Shown piece after piece: positions 44,001 through 52,403 of a stretch of DNA of 64,000 nucleotides. Numbering within the stretch: the first letter of the stretch is position 1; the number at the start of each line of letters is the position of its first letter. Below the pieces are notes generated by a model, which had not been told where the DNA came from, did not search any database, and was given only the letters and a program-made list of their open reading frames with translations. This DNA comes from Flavobacterium commune (lineage in GTDB: Bacteria; Bacteroidota; Bacteroidia; Flavobacteriales; Flavobacteriaceae): positions 1,364,001 through 1,428,000 of the forward strand of contig NZ_CP017774.1 of assembly GCF_001857965.1 (NCBI RefSeq), given 5' to 3'. A program made the position numbers and the translations under genes.

Positions 44001-44399
44001 CACTTTTTCGAAAAGCGCTTCGGGATAACTGACAATTACAGCCGGTTTTTTACGGGAATTAATGCGGTTTAATACTTCGGCACGAAGCAAGACATTGGCA
44101 TTATCGGTTTCTTCAATTTGGTACGGACGACGAAACGAAGCCGGATAAAACAACACATCCTGCTCACCTATCATTTGTTCCAAATCATTCAAATAGTAAG
44201 CCGCTTCTTCTTTGTTATTTAAAATAACTAAAAAAGGCAATTCGGCTTTTTTAAACGCCGAACGAATCACAAAAGAAACTGCCGAACCCAGCAAACCGCT
44301 AAGATGTAGTTTTGCTGTATTTTTTTCCTGCAACGAAGCAACAATTTGTTGCGTTTTAGGCGAAGTTTCGTAGAGGGTATATAAGGCAGATTTACTCAA
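41025..44399 (-). CDS. mfd: Transcription-repair coupling factor
   Basis: 1124 residues. The UvrB-like N-terminal module (PFLVILNNKEEAAYYLND, then VRGGIVDVFSF) is followed by the RNA-polymerase-interaction domain (KELTTLSVGDYVTHIDHGIGKF), the RecG-like translocase with Walker A GDVGFGKTEVA, DEEQ box VDEEQKFG and motif III TLTATPIPRTL, and the C-terminal D7 domain. Mfd removes stalled RNA polymerase and recruits UvrA. Length is normal for Bacteroidota. It overlaps the lipoprotein gene upstream by 8 bp. Confidence 0.96.
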   Translation of the reverse strand: MSKSALYTLYETSPKTQQIVASLQEKNTAKLHLSGLLGSAVSFVIRSAFKKAELPFLVILNNKEEAAYYLNDLEQMIGEQDVLFYPASFRRPYQIEETDNANVLLRAEVLNRINSRKKPAVIVSYPEALFEKVVTRRDLDKNTLKVHVGDKISIDFINEVLFEYEFKRVDFITEPGEFSVRGGIVDVFSFSNDNPYRIEFFGDEVESIRTFDVATQLSIEQKKKITIIPNVENKVFQENRESFLDYISEQTVIFIQNTEDLLSQLDKQFARAEEAFEKLSKDIKHATPEQLFLNQQAFVKRALDFSIVELASKAIFRTTKKFEFHIQPQPSFNKQFDLLLNNLSENHFNGYKNYLFCSNEAQAKRFHDIFETLDEANSENIRKQYNTIVLPLYQGFIDEENQVSCYTDHQIFERYHKFSIKNGYSKKQNITLKELTTLSVGDYVTHIDHGIGKFGGLQKIQVEGKTQETIKLVYADNDIVYVSIHSLHKISKYNGKDGTPPKIYKLGSNAWKVLKQKTKARVKHIAFNLIQLYAKRRLEKGFQYAPDSYLQNELESSFIYEDTPDQTKSTQEVKADMESDRPMDRLVCGDVGFGKTEVAIRAAFKAVDNSKQVAVLVPTTILAYQHFRTFSERLKDMPVTIGYLNRFRTAKQKTETLKDLAEGKLDIVIGTHQLVNKNVVFKDLGLLIVDEEQKFGVNVKDKLKTIAANVDTLTLTATPIPRTLQFSLMAARDLSVITTPPPNRYPIETNVVGFNEEVIRDAISYEIQRNGQVYFINNRIENIKEVAGMIQRLVPNAKVGIGHGQMDGKKLEELMLAFMNGEFDVLVATTIIESGLDVPNANTIFINNANNFGLSDLHQMRGRVGRSNKKAFCYFICPPYSSMTEEARKRIQALEQFSELGSGFNIAMKDLEIRGAGDLLGGEQSGFINEIGFDTYQKIMNEAIEELKENEFKDLYPAENDIETKEYVKDLQIDTDFELLFSDEYINNISERLNLYNELSAIKNEEELVVFQNKLIDRFGPLPPRANALMNSIRIKWVATRVGIEKLVMKQGKMIGYFVSDQQSDFYQSNRFHKVLQFVQKHPSLCKMKEKQTANGLRLLLTFDNVKSTRRALELMEMLGGKEA

Positions 44400-45045
44400 C
44401 TCTGGCGTCGTTTGGATTAATTATTGTTCTTGTACCTTGCGGAATAACGGATTGATTGGGCATCATTGGACCATTAGGTATTGCACGTGCCGAATCCAAT
44501 AACATTCTTCTCATTTCGTCTTCACCTTCTTCCACCGGAATCTTACTTTTCTCAGTCAAAATATCCATTTGGCGTTGCAAAGTGGCTAATTCTTTGTTGA
44601 TTTCACCCACTAATTGCACCACTTTTTTATCGGGAATATTATCCAAATGAATGAACATATCTAGCAAACGTACCTTGGTAATCAAGACCGAAACCCGACT
44701 TTTTATCTGAGGTTTATTAAACAACTCCGGAATACTATTATTCAAAGCCATTGCTTTCTTAGAAATAGCAGCTGCTTTTTGCTGATAAGCACTAATTGTT
44801 TTCTTAGGTTTCTGACCTAATTCCTGCATAAATGCACGCAAATCAAGCCAGGTATTTATACTTTCCTCAGTAGCCTCATTAATAGGCTCGTCATAAAAAT
44901 CCCAGCCTTTTTTTATGTTATTAAAAACGAGTTCTTTCTTTTTGGCATCTTTAGCATTTTCGGCAATCCTTTGTTGATTCGCTTCTTTATTACAAGCAGT
45001 AAATAAGATAAGTAAACAAAGAAAGTATGATAGTTTGTATTTCAT
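44392..45045 (-). CDS. Helical lipoprotein of unknown function upstream of mfd
   Basis: 217 residues. The lipoprotein signal ends at Cys18 (LLILFTAC). The mature protein is helical and charged (NAKDAKKKELVFNNIKKGW, then EEGEDEMRRMLLDSAR), with a short Pro/Asn-rich tail. I do not recognise the family. Its stop overlaps the mfd start by 8 bp, so mfd is translated from the same message, which has a good -7 element upstream. Any link to DNA repair is unlikely given export to the envelope; the pairing looks like shared transcription only. Confidence 0.75.
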   Translation of the reverse strand: MKYKLSYFLCLLILFTACNKEANQQRIAENAKDAKKKELVFNNIKKGWDFYDEPINEATEESINTWLDLRAFMQELGQKPKKTISAYQQKAAAISKKAMALNNSIPELFNKPQIKSRVSVLITKVRLLDMFIHLDNIPDKKVVQLVGEINKELATLQRQMDILTEKSKIPVEEGEDEMRRMLLDSARAIPNGPMMPNQSVIPQGTRTIINPNDARVE

Positions 45046-45064
45046 CGTTATTTTGATTGAACCG

Positions 45065-45072
45065 CAAAGTTA
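45065..45072 (-). promoter_or_regulatory. -7 promoter element of the lipoprotein-mfd operon
   Basis: On the minus strand this reads TAACTTTG followed by CGG, a good TAnnTTTGC match, 20 bp before ATG 45045. A -33 TTG at standard spacing is missing. Confidence 0.5.
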
Positions 45073-45267
45073 CAAAGTAAATTAATATTAAAAGTCACTA
45101 AAAATAATTGGAACACAGATGAAACAGATTTTACAGATGAACACAGACTGAAACTATAAATTTGAATAAATAATTGAACTATTCCGAACATCAGAATTAT
45201 ATAAATTGCAAAAAGAATCTAACTTTACAGTTTTAAAAAACAACACGGCAAATTAAACCCAAAATCT

Positions 45268-45819
45268 ATGGAATTCGGAAGAATCATTATTTCAGAAAAC
45301 GCAGCCAATAGCGAAAATCCTCAAGACATCATCAACTCGAATATTTCGGTAATTAACCTGATGCGTGAGGAAAAAATTGATGATGATTTGATTCACGAAG
45401 ATGCTTTAATGAGCTATTATTTAGATTATTATTACACCCAATACAGTCAGGGAAATTTTGCGCAATTTGTGTATAATTCGGGCTGGAATAAAGAACTGAA
45501 CGAACTGATTGAAGAAGGTTTGCAGTTAATTGGTGCCGAAAAACATTTGGAATTATTTCAGGCACAGGCTAAAAAAGTCCGTTTGATGAGCAGTGTTAAA
45601 TTGGCTAAATTTTTAAAAGGGAAACTCGAAGGCATAAACCCAATTAAAGACGCTTTAAACAACGACACATTTTTTAGCCCAGAAATTTCGGGAAAAGAAA
45701 ATCTGGTGGAACTGAACGCTGCTTTTTTAAAATCCCATCCCGATACCGAAGTGCTTTCGGTTGACGAAATGTTTGCTGCTTTAGAAGAATTTGTAGGCCG
45801 CGAGATAAAAAGAGAATAA
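45268..45819 (+). CDS. DUF4375 (DMP19-like) protein
   Basis: 183 residues, soluble. The segment DALMSYYLDYYYTQYSQG followed by NFAQFVYNSGW (about 46-75) matches the core of the DUF4375/DMP19 C-terminal domain, in which an aromatic Y-x-N-G/S motif follows a Tyr-rich helix. The rest is helical. The function is unknown. It stands alone; the 222-bp upstream gap contains a degenerate ACACAGATGAAACAGATT repeat word (about 45114-45131) and no clear promoter. Confidence 0.7.
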   Translation: MEFGRIIISENAANSENPQDIINSNISVINLMREEKIDDDLIHEDALMSYYLDYYYTQYSQGNFAQFVYNSGWNKELNELIEEGLQLIGAEKHLELFQAQAKKVRLMSSVKLAKFLKGKLEGINPIKDALNNDTFFSPEISGKENLVELNAAFLKSHPDTEVLSVDEMFAALEEFVGREIKRE

Positions 45820-45880
45820 CTAAATTGACTTAGTGATGCTTAAATTGTAACATTTTTTAAAAATCATATCAAAATAAGTC

Positions 45881-45888
45881 TATTTTTG
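45881..45888 (+). promoter_or_regulatory. -7 promoter element of the 7TM kinase gene
   Basis: TATTTTTG followed by CC fits TAnnTTTGC, 54 bp before ATG 45943. Confidence 0.5.
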
Positions 45889-45942
45889 CCTGAACTACAA
45901 GCACTTTGCTTAATCTAAAAAAATAGAAGGCGTAGATAGTTT

Positions 45943-47334
45943 ATGGAGATCCTCAATCAATTTTCGAAATTATTTGTATTGGATATTCGCAATACAATGG
46001 GATTATTATTTTGGGGAAATTTTGCTTTAGCCACTTTAGTTTTCACTTTTCGATTTGCACTTTTCAGCAAGGATAACAAAACACATTTATTAGTATTTGG
46101 TTGTTCTAAAATTTTTCAGGCTTTTGCATGGCTGGCTTTTTTTCTTCGAACAGACACCGTTAACATTAACCCAATCAACATTGTTATTACCAATACTTTG
46201 ATTTTTACCAGTTACTATCTTGAATCCGTTGCCATGTTGATGATGGTGAAAGACAGTTCTAAAAAAGTCTATCGAATACAGTCTATATTATTTGCCATTA
46301 CCCTTTTACTTTTTTACAGTACCGTTTGGTTTGAAGCCCCTGCTAATATCCGTGTTTCATTGGCATCCTTCGTTATTTTCACACTATTAATTGTGCCCTC
46401 TTTACGATTTTTAACAGCAGCACGAAGCAGTTTATTTAAAAAAATACTGGGTTTTAATTACGTCATATTGTTAGTAGTATTGGTTTTCAGAACGATTTAC
46501 CCGCTTTTTAAAACCTCAACAACGCTGTACTCAGTCGATCCCACACAAAAAATCATATTCCTGATTATATTTCTAATGATGATGATTAGCGGAGTAGGTT
46601 ATTTGCTTTTGTTACAGGAAGAAAAAGAAATACAAATCAAGAAATTATTAGACGACAAAGACAAATTTTTTTCCATCATTGCACATGATTTAAGAGGGCC
46701 GTTTAACGGAATTATTGGACTGTCAGAATTGTTATTGGAAAATGACAATCAATTAGACAATAAAGAAACAAATGAATTTATCCAACTCATCAATCAATCG
46801 TCAAAAAGCGCTTTTTCATTATTAGACAATCTGTTAACCTGGGCACAATCACAAACCGGCAGCATCGAATTCAGTCCCAAAGAACTCGAAATACATTCCG
46901 TAACCGACAAAACTATCAGTTTGCTGTCCAATATTGCCAAAAGCAAAAACATCTCAATACGTTCTGAATTTGAAGAAAAACAACATCTGGTAGCCGACAG
47001 GAATATGCTGGAAACTATTTTTAGAAATCTGATTTCAAATGCTATCAAATTTACCAATACCAACGGCGATGTGGTACTTTCGATGAAAAAAGAAAATGGT
47101 CAGCTTGTATTTTCTGTCAGAGACAACGGCATTGGAATTGCTCCCGATAAAATAGCACAGCTGTTTGCAATAAATAATCGAAACACCACATCAGGAACCA
47201 ATGACGAAACAGGAACCGGATTAGGATTGATGCTATGTAAGGATTTTGTCGAAAAACATGGCGGTCAAATTTGGGTCAATAGTCAGCCGGGAAAAGGAAG
47301 TGATTTCATGTTCAGCATCCCCGATAATTTATAG
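45943..47334 (+). CDS. Sensor histidine kinase with seven-helix membrane domain
   Basis: 463 residues. The N-terminal 225 residues hold about seven hydrophobic helices (first GLLFWGNFALATLVFTFRF, last KIIFLIIFLMMMISGVGYLL), like the 7TM sensor modules of other flavobacterial kinases. HisKA follows with IIAHDLRGPFNGIIG and an ATPase domain with NLISNAIKF, DNGIGIAPDK and GTGLGLMLCKDFVEKHGG. All catalytic boxes are intact. There is no regulator gene next to it. The signal is unknown. Confidence 0.87.
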   Translation: MEILNQFSKLFVLDIRNTMGLLFWGNFALATLVFTFRFALFSKDNKTHLLVFGCSKIFQAFAWLAFFLRTDTVNINPINIVITNTLIFTSYYLESVAMLMMVKDSSKKVYRIQSILFAITLLLFYSTVWFEAPANIRVSLASFVIFTLLIVPSLRFLTAARSSLFKKILGFNYVILLVVLVFRTIYPLFKTSTTLYSVDPTQKIIFLIIFLMMMISGVGYLLLLQEEKEIQIKKLLDDKDKFFSIIAHDLRGPFNGIIGLSELLLENDNQLDNKETNEFIQLINQSSKSAFSLLDNLLTWAQSQTGSIEFSPKELEIHSVTDKTISLLSNIAKSKNISIRSEFEEKQHLVADRNMLETIFRNLISNAIKFTNTNGDVVLSMKKENGQLVFSVRDNGIGIAPDKIAQLFAINNRNTTSGTNDETGTGLGLMLCKDFVEKHGGQIWVNSQPGKGSDFMFSIPDNL

Positions 47335-47336
47335 AA

Positions 47337-47445
47337 TTTCACAGAGATTCTAAAGGAAAACACACTAAGGCTCGCAAAGGATTTTGAAATAAAACTTAGC
47401 GAATCTTAATGTTCACTTTGCGGGACTTTGCAAAATAACTTTTCA
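47337..47445. repeat. Degenerate repeat of the TTCGCAAAG/CTTAGCG family
   Basis: The gap between the 7TM kinase and serS has words such as TTCACAGAGATTC, GCTCGCAAAGG, AACTTAGCGAATC and CACTTTGCGGGACTTTGC, with the same vocabulary as 6000-6284 and 34160-34292 but without long intact arms. Confidence 0.5.
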
Positions 47446-47492
47446 CAAAACATTTCCTTAAAAGTTTGCCTTATAAGTCTCAAACATTTCCT

Positions 47493-47500
47493 TAAATTTG
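47493..47500 (+). promoter_or_regulatory. -7 promoter element of serS
   Basis: TAAATTTG followed by C, 40 bp before ATG 47541. A TTG at 47466-47468 lies 24 bp upstream, just beyond the usual spacing. Confidence 0.5.
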
Positions 47501-47540
47501 CTACCGTTATTAGAAATTTAATAGTTATAAAAATCAAACT

Positions 47541-48812
47541 ATGTTACAAATTGCATTTATTAGAGAGAATCAGGAAAAAGTGATCAAGGCTTTGGCAAAA
47601 AGAAATTTGGATGCCAAAAGTGTTGTGGAAGAAGTGGTACAACTTGATGAGCGTCGTCGTGCTGCGCAAGTAGAGTTAGACAACATTTTAGCTGAATCTA
47701 ATAAATTGTCCAAAGACATAGGCGAATTGATGAAAGCGGGTGAGAAATCTAAAGCAGCCATCTTAAAAGAAAAAACGGTTAGCAATAAAGAAAAAAGCAA
47801 ACAATTAGCTGAAACTGCCGATGCTATTGCTGCTGAGTTAACAGAAAAACTATATACATTACCTAATCTTCCTGCTGATATTGTTCCGGAAGGAAAAACA
47901 CCGGAAGAAAATTTAAACGTTTTTGAAGCTGGTGAAGTGCCTGTTTTACACGAAGGAGCACAGCCACACTGGGAATTAGTAAAAAAATACGACATCATCG
48001 ATTTCGAATTAGGAAATAAAATCACAGGAGCAGGTTTCCCGGTTTATAAAGGAAAAGGAGCTCGTTTGCAACGTGCCTTAATCAATTATTTCCTGGACAA
48101 GAATACGGCTGCAGGTTACAATGAAGTTCAGGTACCACATTTGGTAAACGAAGCTTCAGGTTATGGAACAGGGCAATTGCCGGACAAAGAAGGGCAAATG
48201 TATCATGATGCAACCGATAATTTATATTTAATCCCAACGGCTGAGGTTCCGGTAACCAATTTGTTTAGAGATGTAATCTTAAACGAAAATGAGTTGCCAA
48301 TTTTAACTACAGCTTACACGCCATGTTTCCGTCGTGAGGCGGGTTCTTATGGTGCTCACGTACGTGGATTGAATCGTTTGCACCAATTTGACAAAGTGGA
48401 AATTGTACGTATCGAACATCCTGAAAAGTCTTATGAGGCTTTAGACGGAATGGTAGAACATGTAAAAGAAATCCTGGACGAATTGAAATTACCATACCGA
48501 ATTTTGCGTCTTTGTGGTGGCGATATGGGTTTCACTTCGGCTTTGACCTATGATTTTGAGGTGTTTTCTACAGCCCAAGACCGTTGGTTAGAAATTTCTT
48601 CCGTGTCTAATTTTGAGACTTTCCAGGCAAATCGTTTGAAATTGCGTTTCAAGGACAAAGAAGGAAAAAACCAATTGGCACACACTCTAAACGGAAGTTC
48701 ATTGGCTTTGCCTAGAGTACTTGCGGGAATTCTTGAAAATTACCAAACTCCGGAAGGAATTGTAATTCCGGAAGTTTTACGTCCGTATTGCGGATTTGAT
48801 ATTATCAATTAG
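47541..48812 (+). CDS. serS: Serine--tRNA ligase
   Basis: 423 residues. The N-terminal long coiled-coil arm (about 28-105, with RRAAQVELDNILAE) binds the tRNA-Ser extra arm. The class II catalytic core has motif 2 CFRREAGSYGAHVRGLNRLH as the Arg loop and motif 3 GSSLALPRVLAGILE near the end, with TAEVPVTN and EISSVSNFETFQANR lining the active site. It charges tRNA-Ser with serine. Full length and well conserved. Confidence 0.97.
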   Translation: MLQIAFIRENQEKVIKALAKRNLDAKSVVEEVVQLDERRRAAQVELDNILAESNKLSKDIGELMKAGEKSKAAILKEKTVSNKEKSKQLAETADAIAAELTEKLYTLPNLPADIVPEGKTPEENLNVFEAGEVPVLHEGAQPHWELVKKYDIIDFELGNKITGAGFPVYKGKGARLQRALINYFLDKNTAAGYNEVQVPHLVNEASGYGTGQLPDKEGQMYHDATDNLYLIPTAEVPVTNLFRDVILNENELPILTTAYTPCFRREAGSYGAHVRGLNRLHQFDKVEIVRIEHPEKSYEALDGMVEHVKEILDELKLPYRILRLCGGDMGFTSALTYDFEVFSTAQDRWLEISSVSNFETFQANRLKLRFKDKEGKNQLAHTLNGSSLALPRVLAGILENYQTPEGIVIPEVLRPYCGFDIIN

Positions 48813-48842
48813 TTCTGTTTAAAAACAGAAAGAATTATCTAC

Positions 48843-48897
48843 AACCATTAAGAAATTAAGAACCATTAAGTTTAATGTTCTTAATTTCTTAATGGTT
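48843..48897. repeat. Perfect 21-bp inverted repeat, ACCATTAAGAAATTAAG family
   Basis: Arms at 48843-48863 and 48877-48897 are exact complements with a 13-nt loop. A related word, AACCATTAAAGAAATTAAG, occurs at about 6089-6107. In mRNA it would form a strong hairpin after serS; the few bases after it are A-rich, so it is not a classical terminator on the plus strand. Confidence 0.85.
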
Positions 48898-48946
48898 TAA
48901 AGAAAAAAGGAAATTTTTCAAATTTAATTTCAAACCTTATCCGGTT

Positions 48947-50725
48947 ATGAAAAAGCTCTTTCTTTATATCACTTTGTTATTCTCGCTGTTTGCGATTGGT
49001 CAGAACGAACAATTAGCACAGTATTACTACGACAAAGGCGATTTTGAAAAAGCCAAAATCAGTTATGAGGAATTATTGGAAAACATCCCTCAAAACATGC
49101 AATACTTTCTTCGAACAGTAGATTGTTACCAGCAATTGCAACAATATGATGTTGCCGAAAAAGCCATCCAAAACCGTCTCGCAAAATACAATCAAGGCAG
49201 TCTTTTAGTTGAATTAGGATATAACTACCAACTGCAAAAGAATGATGCTAAAGCCAAAAGTTATTATGATGAGGCAATAGAGCGCATCCGTAAAAATCCC
49301 AATGAAGTGTACGGAATTGCTAATTCTTTTGAACGAAAAGTACAATTAGAATACGCATTAAAAGCTTATAAAACCGCTACTGAAATCCAGCCTAATTTTA
49401 ATTTCAATTACCAACAAGGATTGCTATACGGACAATTAGGTAATTTCGAAATGATGATTAACACCTTTCTGGACGAAGCCTATGCAAATCCTCAAACTTC
49501 AATTGTGATTCAGAATCAATTGTCGCGTTTTATGACTGATGAAGCCGATGTGAGTTTTAGCAATGCTTTGCGAAAAGCTTTGGTTTTAAAGGTTCAAAAA
49601 AGTCAGGATTTGTTCTGGAGTCGTTATTTGAGTTGGTTTTATATCCAACAAAAAGAGTTTTCAAAAGCCTTTATTCAGGAAAAAGCCATCTACAAACGCA
49701 ATCCCGAATCGCTTTCTACTATTTTGAATTTGGCAAATCTGGCCATTGAAGAAGAAAATCAGGAAGTAGCCAAAGAAATACTGGATTTTGTAATTGAAAA
49801 TACTAAGGATTTAGGGTTGTTGGTTCAGGCACATTCGTATTTATTGGAATTAAAGATCGCTAAAGCAACCGAAAAAGATTACGCAATCATCAATACGGAA
49901 ATTGAGGCTTTGCTGAAACAATTTGAAATAAGTCCTTTTACCTTATCTTTGCAGCTGATTCAGGCGCATTTTGTGGCTTTCAATTTGAAAAAACCGGAGC
50001 AGGGAAGAGCGATTGTAAAGAAAGCTTTGGAGTTGCAGCTCAATGATTACGAAGTGGCTCAGGCCAAAATGGAATTAGCGGATATTTTGCTTTTTGAAGA
50101 AAAATTCAATCAGGCGTTGTTGTATTATTCGCAAATTGAAATGGATTTGAAAAACGATGTGGTGGCTCATGAAGCGAGTTTGAAAGCGGCCAAAACGAGT
50201 TATTTTAAAGGTGATTTTCCTTGGGCATTAAAACAGTTTAAGGAATTGAAATCGGCAAATACGCAGTTGATTGCTAATGATGCCCTAGAATATTTTTTAC
50301 TTATAAATGATAACACAGTAGCCGATTCGACACAGACGGCTTTGAAGGCTTTTGCCAAAGGCGATTATTTGTTGTATCAAAATAGGAATCAGGAAGCGAT
50401 TGCGCAGTTCCAGTTGGTTTTAAAAACTTTTAAAGGACAAGAAATCGAAGCAGTAACGCAGTTGCGACTGGGGAAAGTTTATGAAAAAACAGCCGAATAT
50501 AATTTGGCTTTAAGCCAATACCAATCGATAATTGACCATCATAGTGATGGAATTTACATTGATGAAGCGCTGTTTTTTTCGGCAGAAATTTATAGCAAGA
50601 AGTTAAACGAACCCGAAAAGGCAAAACCATTATACGAAAAGTTGATTTTCAATCATCAGGATAGTATTTATTTTGTCGAAGCCAGAAAGAAATTCAGGGA
50701 GTTAAGAGGAGATAAAAATCTGTAA
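48947..50725 (+). CDS. Tetratricopeptide-repeat protein, probably periplasmic
   Basis: 592 residues. A signal peptide (1-18, ending FAIGQ) is followed by an array of TPR helices over most of the length, for example QYYYDKGDFEKAKISYEELL, AKSYYDEAIERI, NQEAIAQFQLVLKTFKG and EAEYNLALSQYQSIIDHH-like units near the end. TPR proteins of this kind act as scaffolds in envelope assembly. No enzyme domain is seen. It stands as a single gene between serS and the DUF4286 gene. Confidence 0.82.
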   Translation: MKKLFLYITLLFSLFAIGQNEQLAQYYYDKGDFEKAKISYEELLENIPQNMQYFLRTVDCYQQLQQYDVAEKAIQNRLAKYNQGSLLVELGYNYQLQKNDAKAKSYYDEAIERIRKNPNEVYGIANSFERKVQLEYALKAYKTATEIQPNFNFNYQQGLLYGQLGNFEMMINTFLDEAYANPQTSIVIQNQLSRFMTDEADVSFSNALRKALVLKVQKSQDLFWSRYLSWFYIQQKEFSKAFIQEKAIYKRNPESLSTILNLANLAIEEENQEVAKEILDFVIENTKDLGLLVQAHSYLLELKIAKATEKDYAIINTEIEALLKQFEISPFTLSLQLIQAHFVAFNLKKPEQGRAIVKKALELQLNDYEVAQAKMELADILLFEEKFNQALLYYSQIEMDLKNDVVAHEASLKAAKTSYFKGDFPWALKQFKELKSANTQLIANDALEYFLLINDNTVADSTQTALKAFAKGDYLLYQNRNQEAIAQFQLVLKTFKGQEIEAVTQLRLGKVYEKTAEYNLALSQYQSIIDHHSDGIYIDEALFFSAEIYSKKLNEPEKAKPLYEKLIFNHQDSIYFVEARKKFRELRGDKNL

Positions 50726-50852
50726 ATTTTAGATAGCAGATTTTAGATTTCAGAATAGAGAATATAACCGAAAACAGATTGCACTAGAGATTTTGATATT
50801 GATTGACTTTTATTGTCTAAATACTTAACTCTCCAATCTTAATACTTTTAAA

Positions 50853-51164
50853 ATGATAATTTATAACATTACAATTAATATACACGAAAGCGTTCATGAC
50901 CAATGGATGATCTGGATGCAGCACAAACACATTCCTGAAATGCTAGCCACAGGCAAATTTACTAATGCTAAATTAGTTCGTGTTTTAGTAGAAGAAGAAA
51001 TGGGAGGAGTGACTTATTCGGCTCAATTTACCACAGATAGTTTAGCGACTTTAGAGAAATTCTATCAGGAAGATGATGCAGTGCTTCAGGCAGAAGGACA
51101 AAAGCTTTTTGGTGAAAAAATGCTGACTTTTAGAACTGAGTTACAAGTAATTTCGGAACATTAA
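50853..51164 (+). CDS. DUF4286-family protein
   Basis: 103 residues. The family pattern is a beta-alpha-beta ferredoxin-like fold starting MIIYNITINIHESVHDQW, then HIPEMLATGKFTNAKLVRVL and YSAQFTTDSLATLEKFY. It is a small cytoplasmic protein related to dimeric alpha/beta barrels; the function is unknown. It is commonly found just upstream of rsmA in Bacteroidota, as here, with one membrane-protein gene between. Confidence 0.88.
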   Translation: MIIYNITINIHESVHDQWMIWMQHKHIPEMLATGKFTNAKLVRVLVEEEMGGVTYSAQFTTDSLATLEKFYQEDDAVLQAEGQKLFGEKMLTFRTELQVISEH

Positions 51165-51220
51165 TTTAGTGTTCAGAATGCAGTTGCAGTCTGCAGTTAA
51201 AACATACAAAATAACATCTA

Positions 51221-51541
51221 ATGAGTAATAAACCACTTTCCGATTTTGATATTCTAGTAAAAGGGCAACTTACTGTGAATTTACCTGTAATTATAATTAT
51301 GGGGCTTACTTTTTTTGGGTTGTTAGAATTTGCTGATTTCTCTTTACAAAGAAATTTATTAATTGCATTTATTCTTGGATGGATTTCTTGGGCTTTTTTA
51401 GTAAAAAAATGGATTCTCTGGGCGGTAAAAAATAATATTTCAGATGAAAGATTATTAAAAATAGGAAAACCAGGATTGTTGGTTTGGAGTATTCATACTA
51501 TAGAAACAGTTACTGTCAAAAATAAAACACCTTGGATATAA
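51221..51541 (+). CDS. Small two- or three-helix membrane protein
   Basis: 106 residues with two clear hydrophobic helices (about 19-38, VNLPVIIIMGLTFFGLLEF, and 45-65, LLIAFILGWISWAFLVKKWI) and a short amphipathic tail. No family is recognised. It lies 56 bp after the DUF4286 gene and 82 bp before rsmA, with a fragment of the dispersed TTTGTGCCTTCGTGGCAAA repeat in the second gap. It is likely real because the start, length and composition are ordinary and no overlapping frame competes. Confidence 0.65.
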   Translation: MSNKPLSDFDILVKGQLTVNLPVIIIMGLTFFGLLEFADFSLQRNLLIAFILGWISWAFLVKKWILWAVKNNISDERLLKIGKPGLLVWSIHTIETVTVKNKTPWI

Positions 51542-51623
51542 AAAAAACACTTAGCGCCTTTGTGCCTTCGTGGCAAAATAAACTTAAAACAGGCGAGATT
51601 GCTTCGTGACTCGCAACAACAAT

Positions 51624-52403
51624 ATGGATAAAGTAAAAGCCAAAAAACACCTCGGACAACATTTTTTAAAAGACGAGAGTATTGCCAAAGATATTGCTGA
51701 TACACTAAGCTTAGAAGGATATGATGATGTGTTGGAAATAGGACCGGGAATGGGGGTTTTGACCAAATATATGTTGGATAAACCCATCAATACTTACGTA
51801 ATTGAAATTGATACCGAATCGGTGACTTATTTGGAAGCGAATTATCCAAAATTGCATGGTAGAATTATTTCTCAGGATTTCCTGAAATACAATATCAATG
51901 AAGTTTTCGAGAATAAGCAATTTGCCATTATCGGGAATTTTCCATATAATATTTCGACTCAAATTGTTTTTAGGGTATTGGAATTCAGAGATCAAATTCC
52001 TGAATTTTCAGGGATGTTCCAAAAAGAAGTAGCGGAACGAATTTGCGAGAAAAAAGGGAGTAAAGCTTACGGTATTTTATCGGTACTGGCTCAGGCTTTT
52101 TACGATACCGAATATTTATTTACTGTTGACGAAAATGTTTTTAATCCGCCTCCCAAGGTAAAATCAGGAGTGATGCGTATGCGTAGAAAAGAAGATTACA
52201 GCCTGCCTTGTGGCGAAAAATTGTTGTTTACTGTAGTAAAAACAGCATTTCAGCAACGCAGGAAAATCTTGCGAAATAGTTTAAAAACTCTAAATTTGTC
52301 CGATAATCTCAGAGAGGATAAAGTATTAGATCTTCGTCCGGAACAACTTAGCGTAGCAGAATTTATAGCACTTACCCAAAAAATAGAAGCCGATGGAGTT
52401 TAA
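51624..52403 (+). CDS. rsmA: 16S rRNA (adenine1518/1519-N6)-dimethyltransferase
   Basis: 259 residues from ATG 51624; a GTG 18 bp upstream in frame adds TRNNN and is less likely. The family opening [14 protein letters not shown] is followed by SAM motif [13 protein letters not shown] and catalytic motif [11 protein letters not shown], then KSGVMRM and the [12 protein letters not shown] helix. It dimethylates two adjacent adenines near the 3' end of 16S rRNA. Its stop overlaps the mgtE start by 11 bp. Confidence 0.95.
   Translation: MDKVKAKKHLGQHFLKDESIAKDIADTLSLEGYDDVLEIGPGMGVLTKYMLDKPINTYVIEIDTESVTYLEANYPKLHGRIISQDFLKYNINEVFENKQFAIIGNFPYNISTQIVFRVLEFRDQIPEFSGMFQKEVAERICEKKGSKAYGILSVLAQAFYDTEYLFTVDENVFNPPPKVKSGVMRMRRKEDYSLPCGEKLLFTVVKTAFQQRRKILRNSLKTLNLSDNLREDKVLDLRPEQLSVAEFIALTQKIEADGV

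Noticed and set aside
41293..44028. Several plus-strand frames opposite mfd
   Set aside because: They are shadows of the mfd coding sequence, with odd composition and no upstream signals.
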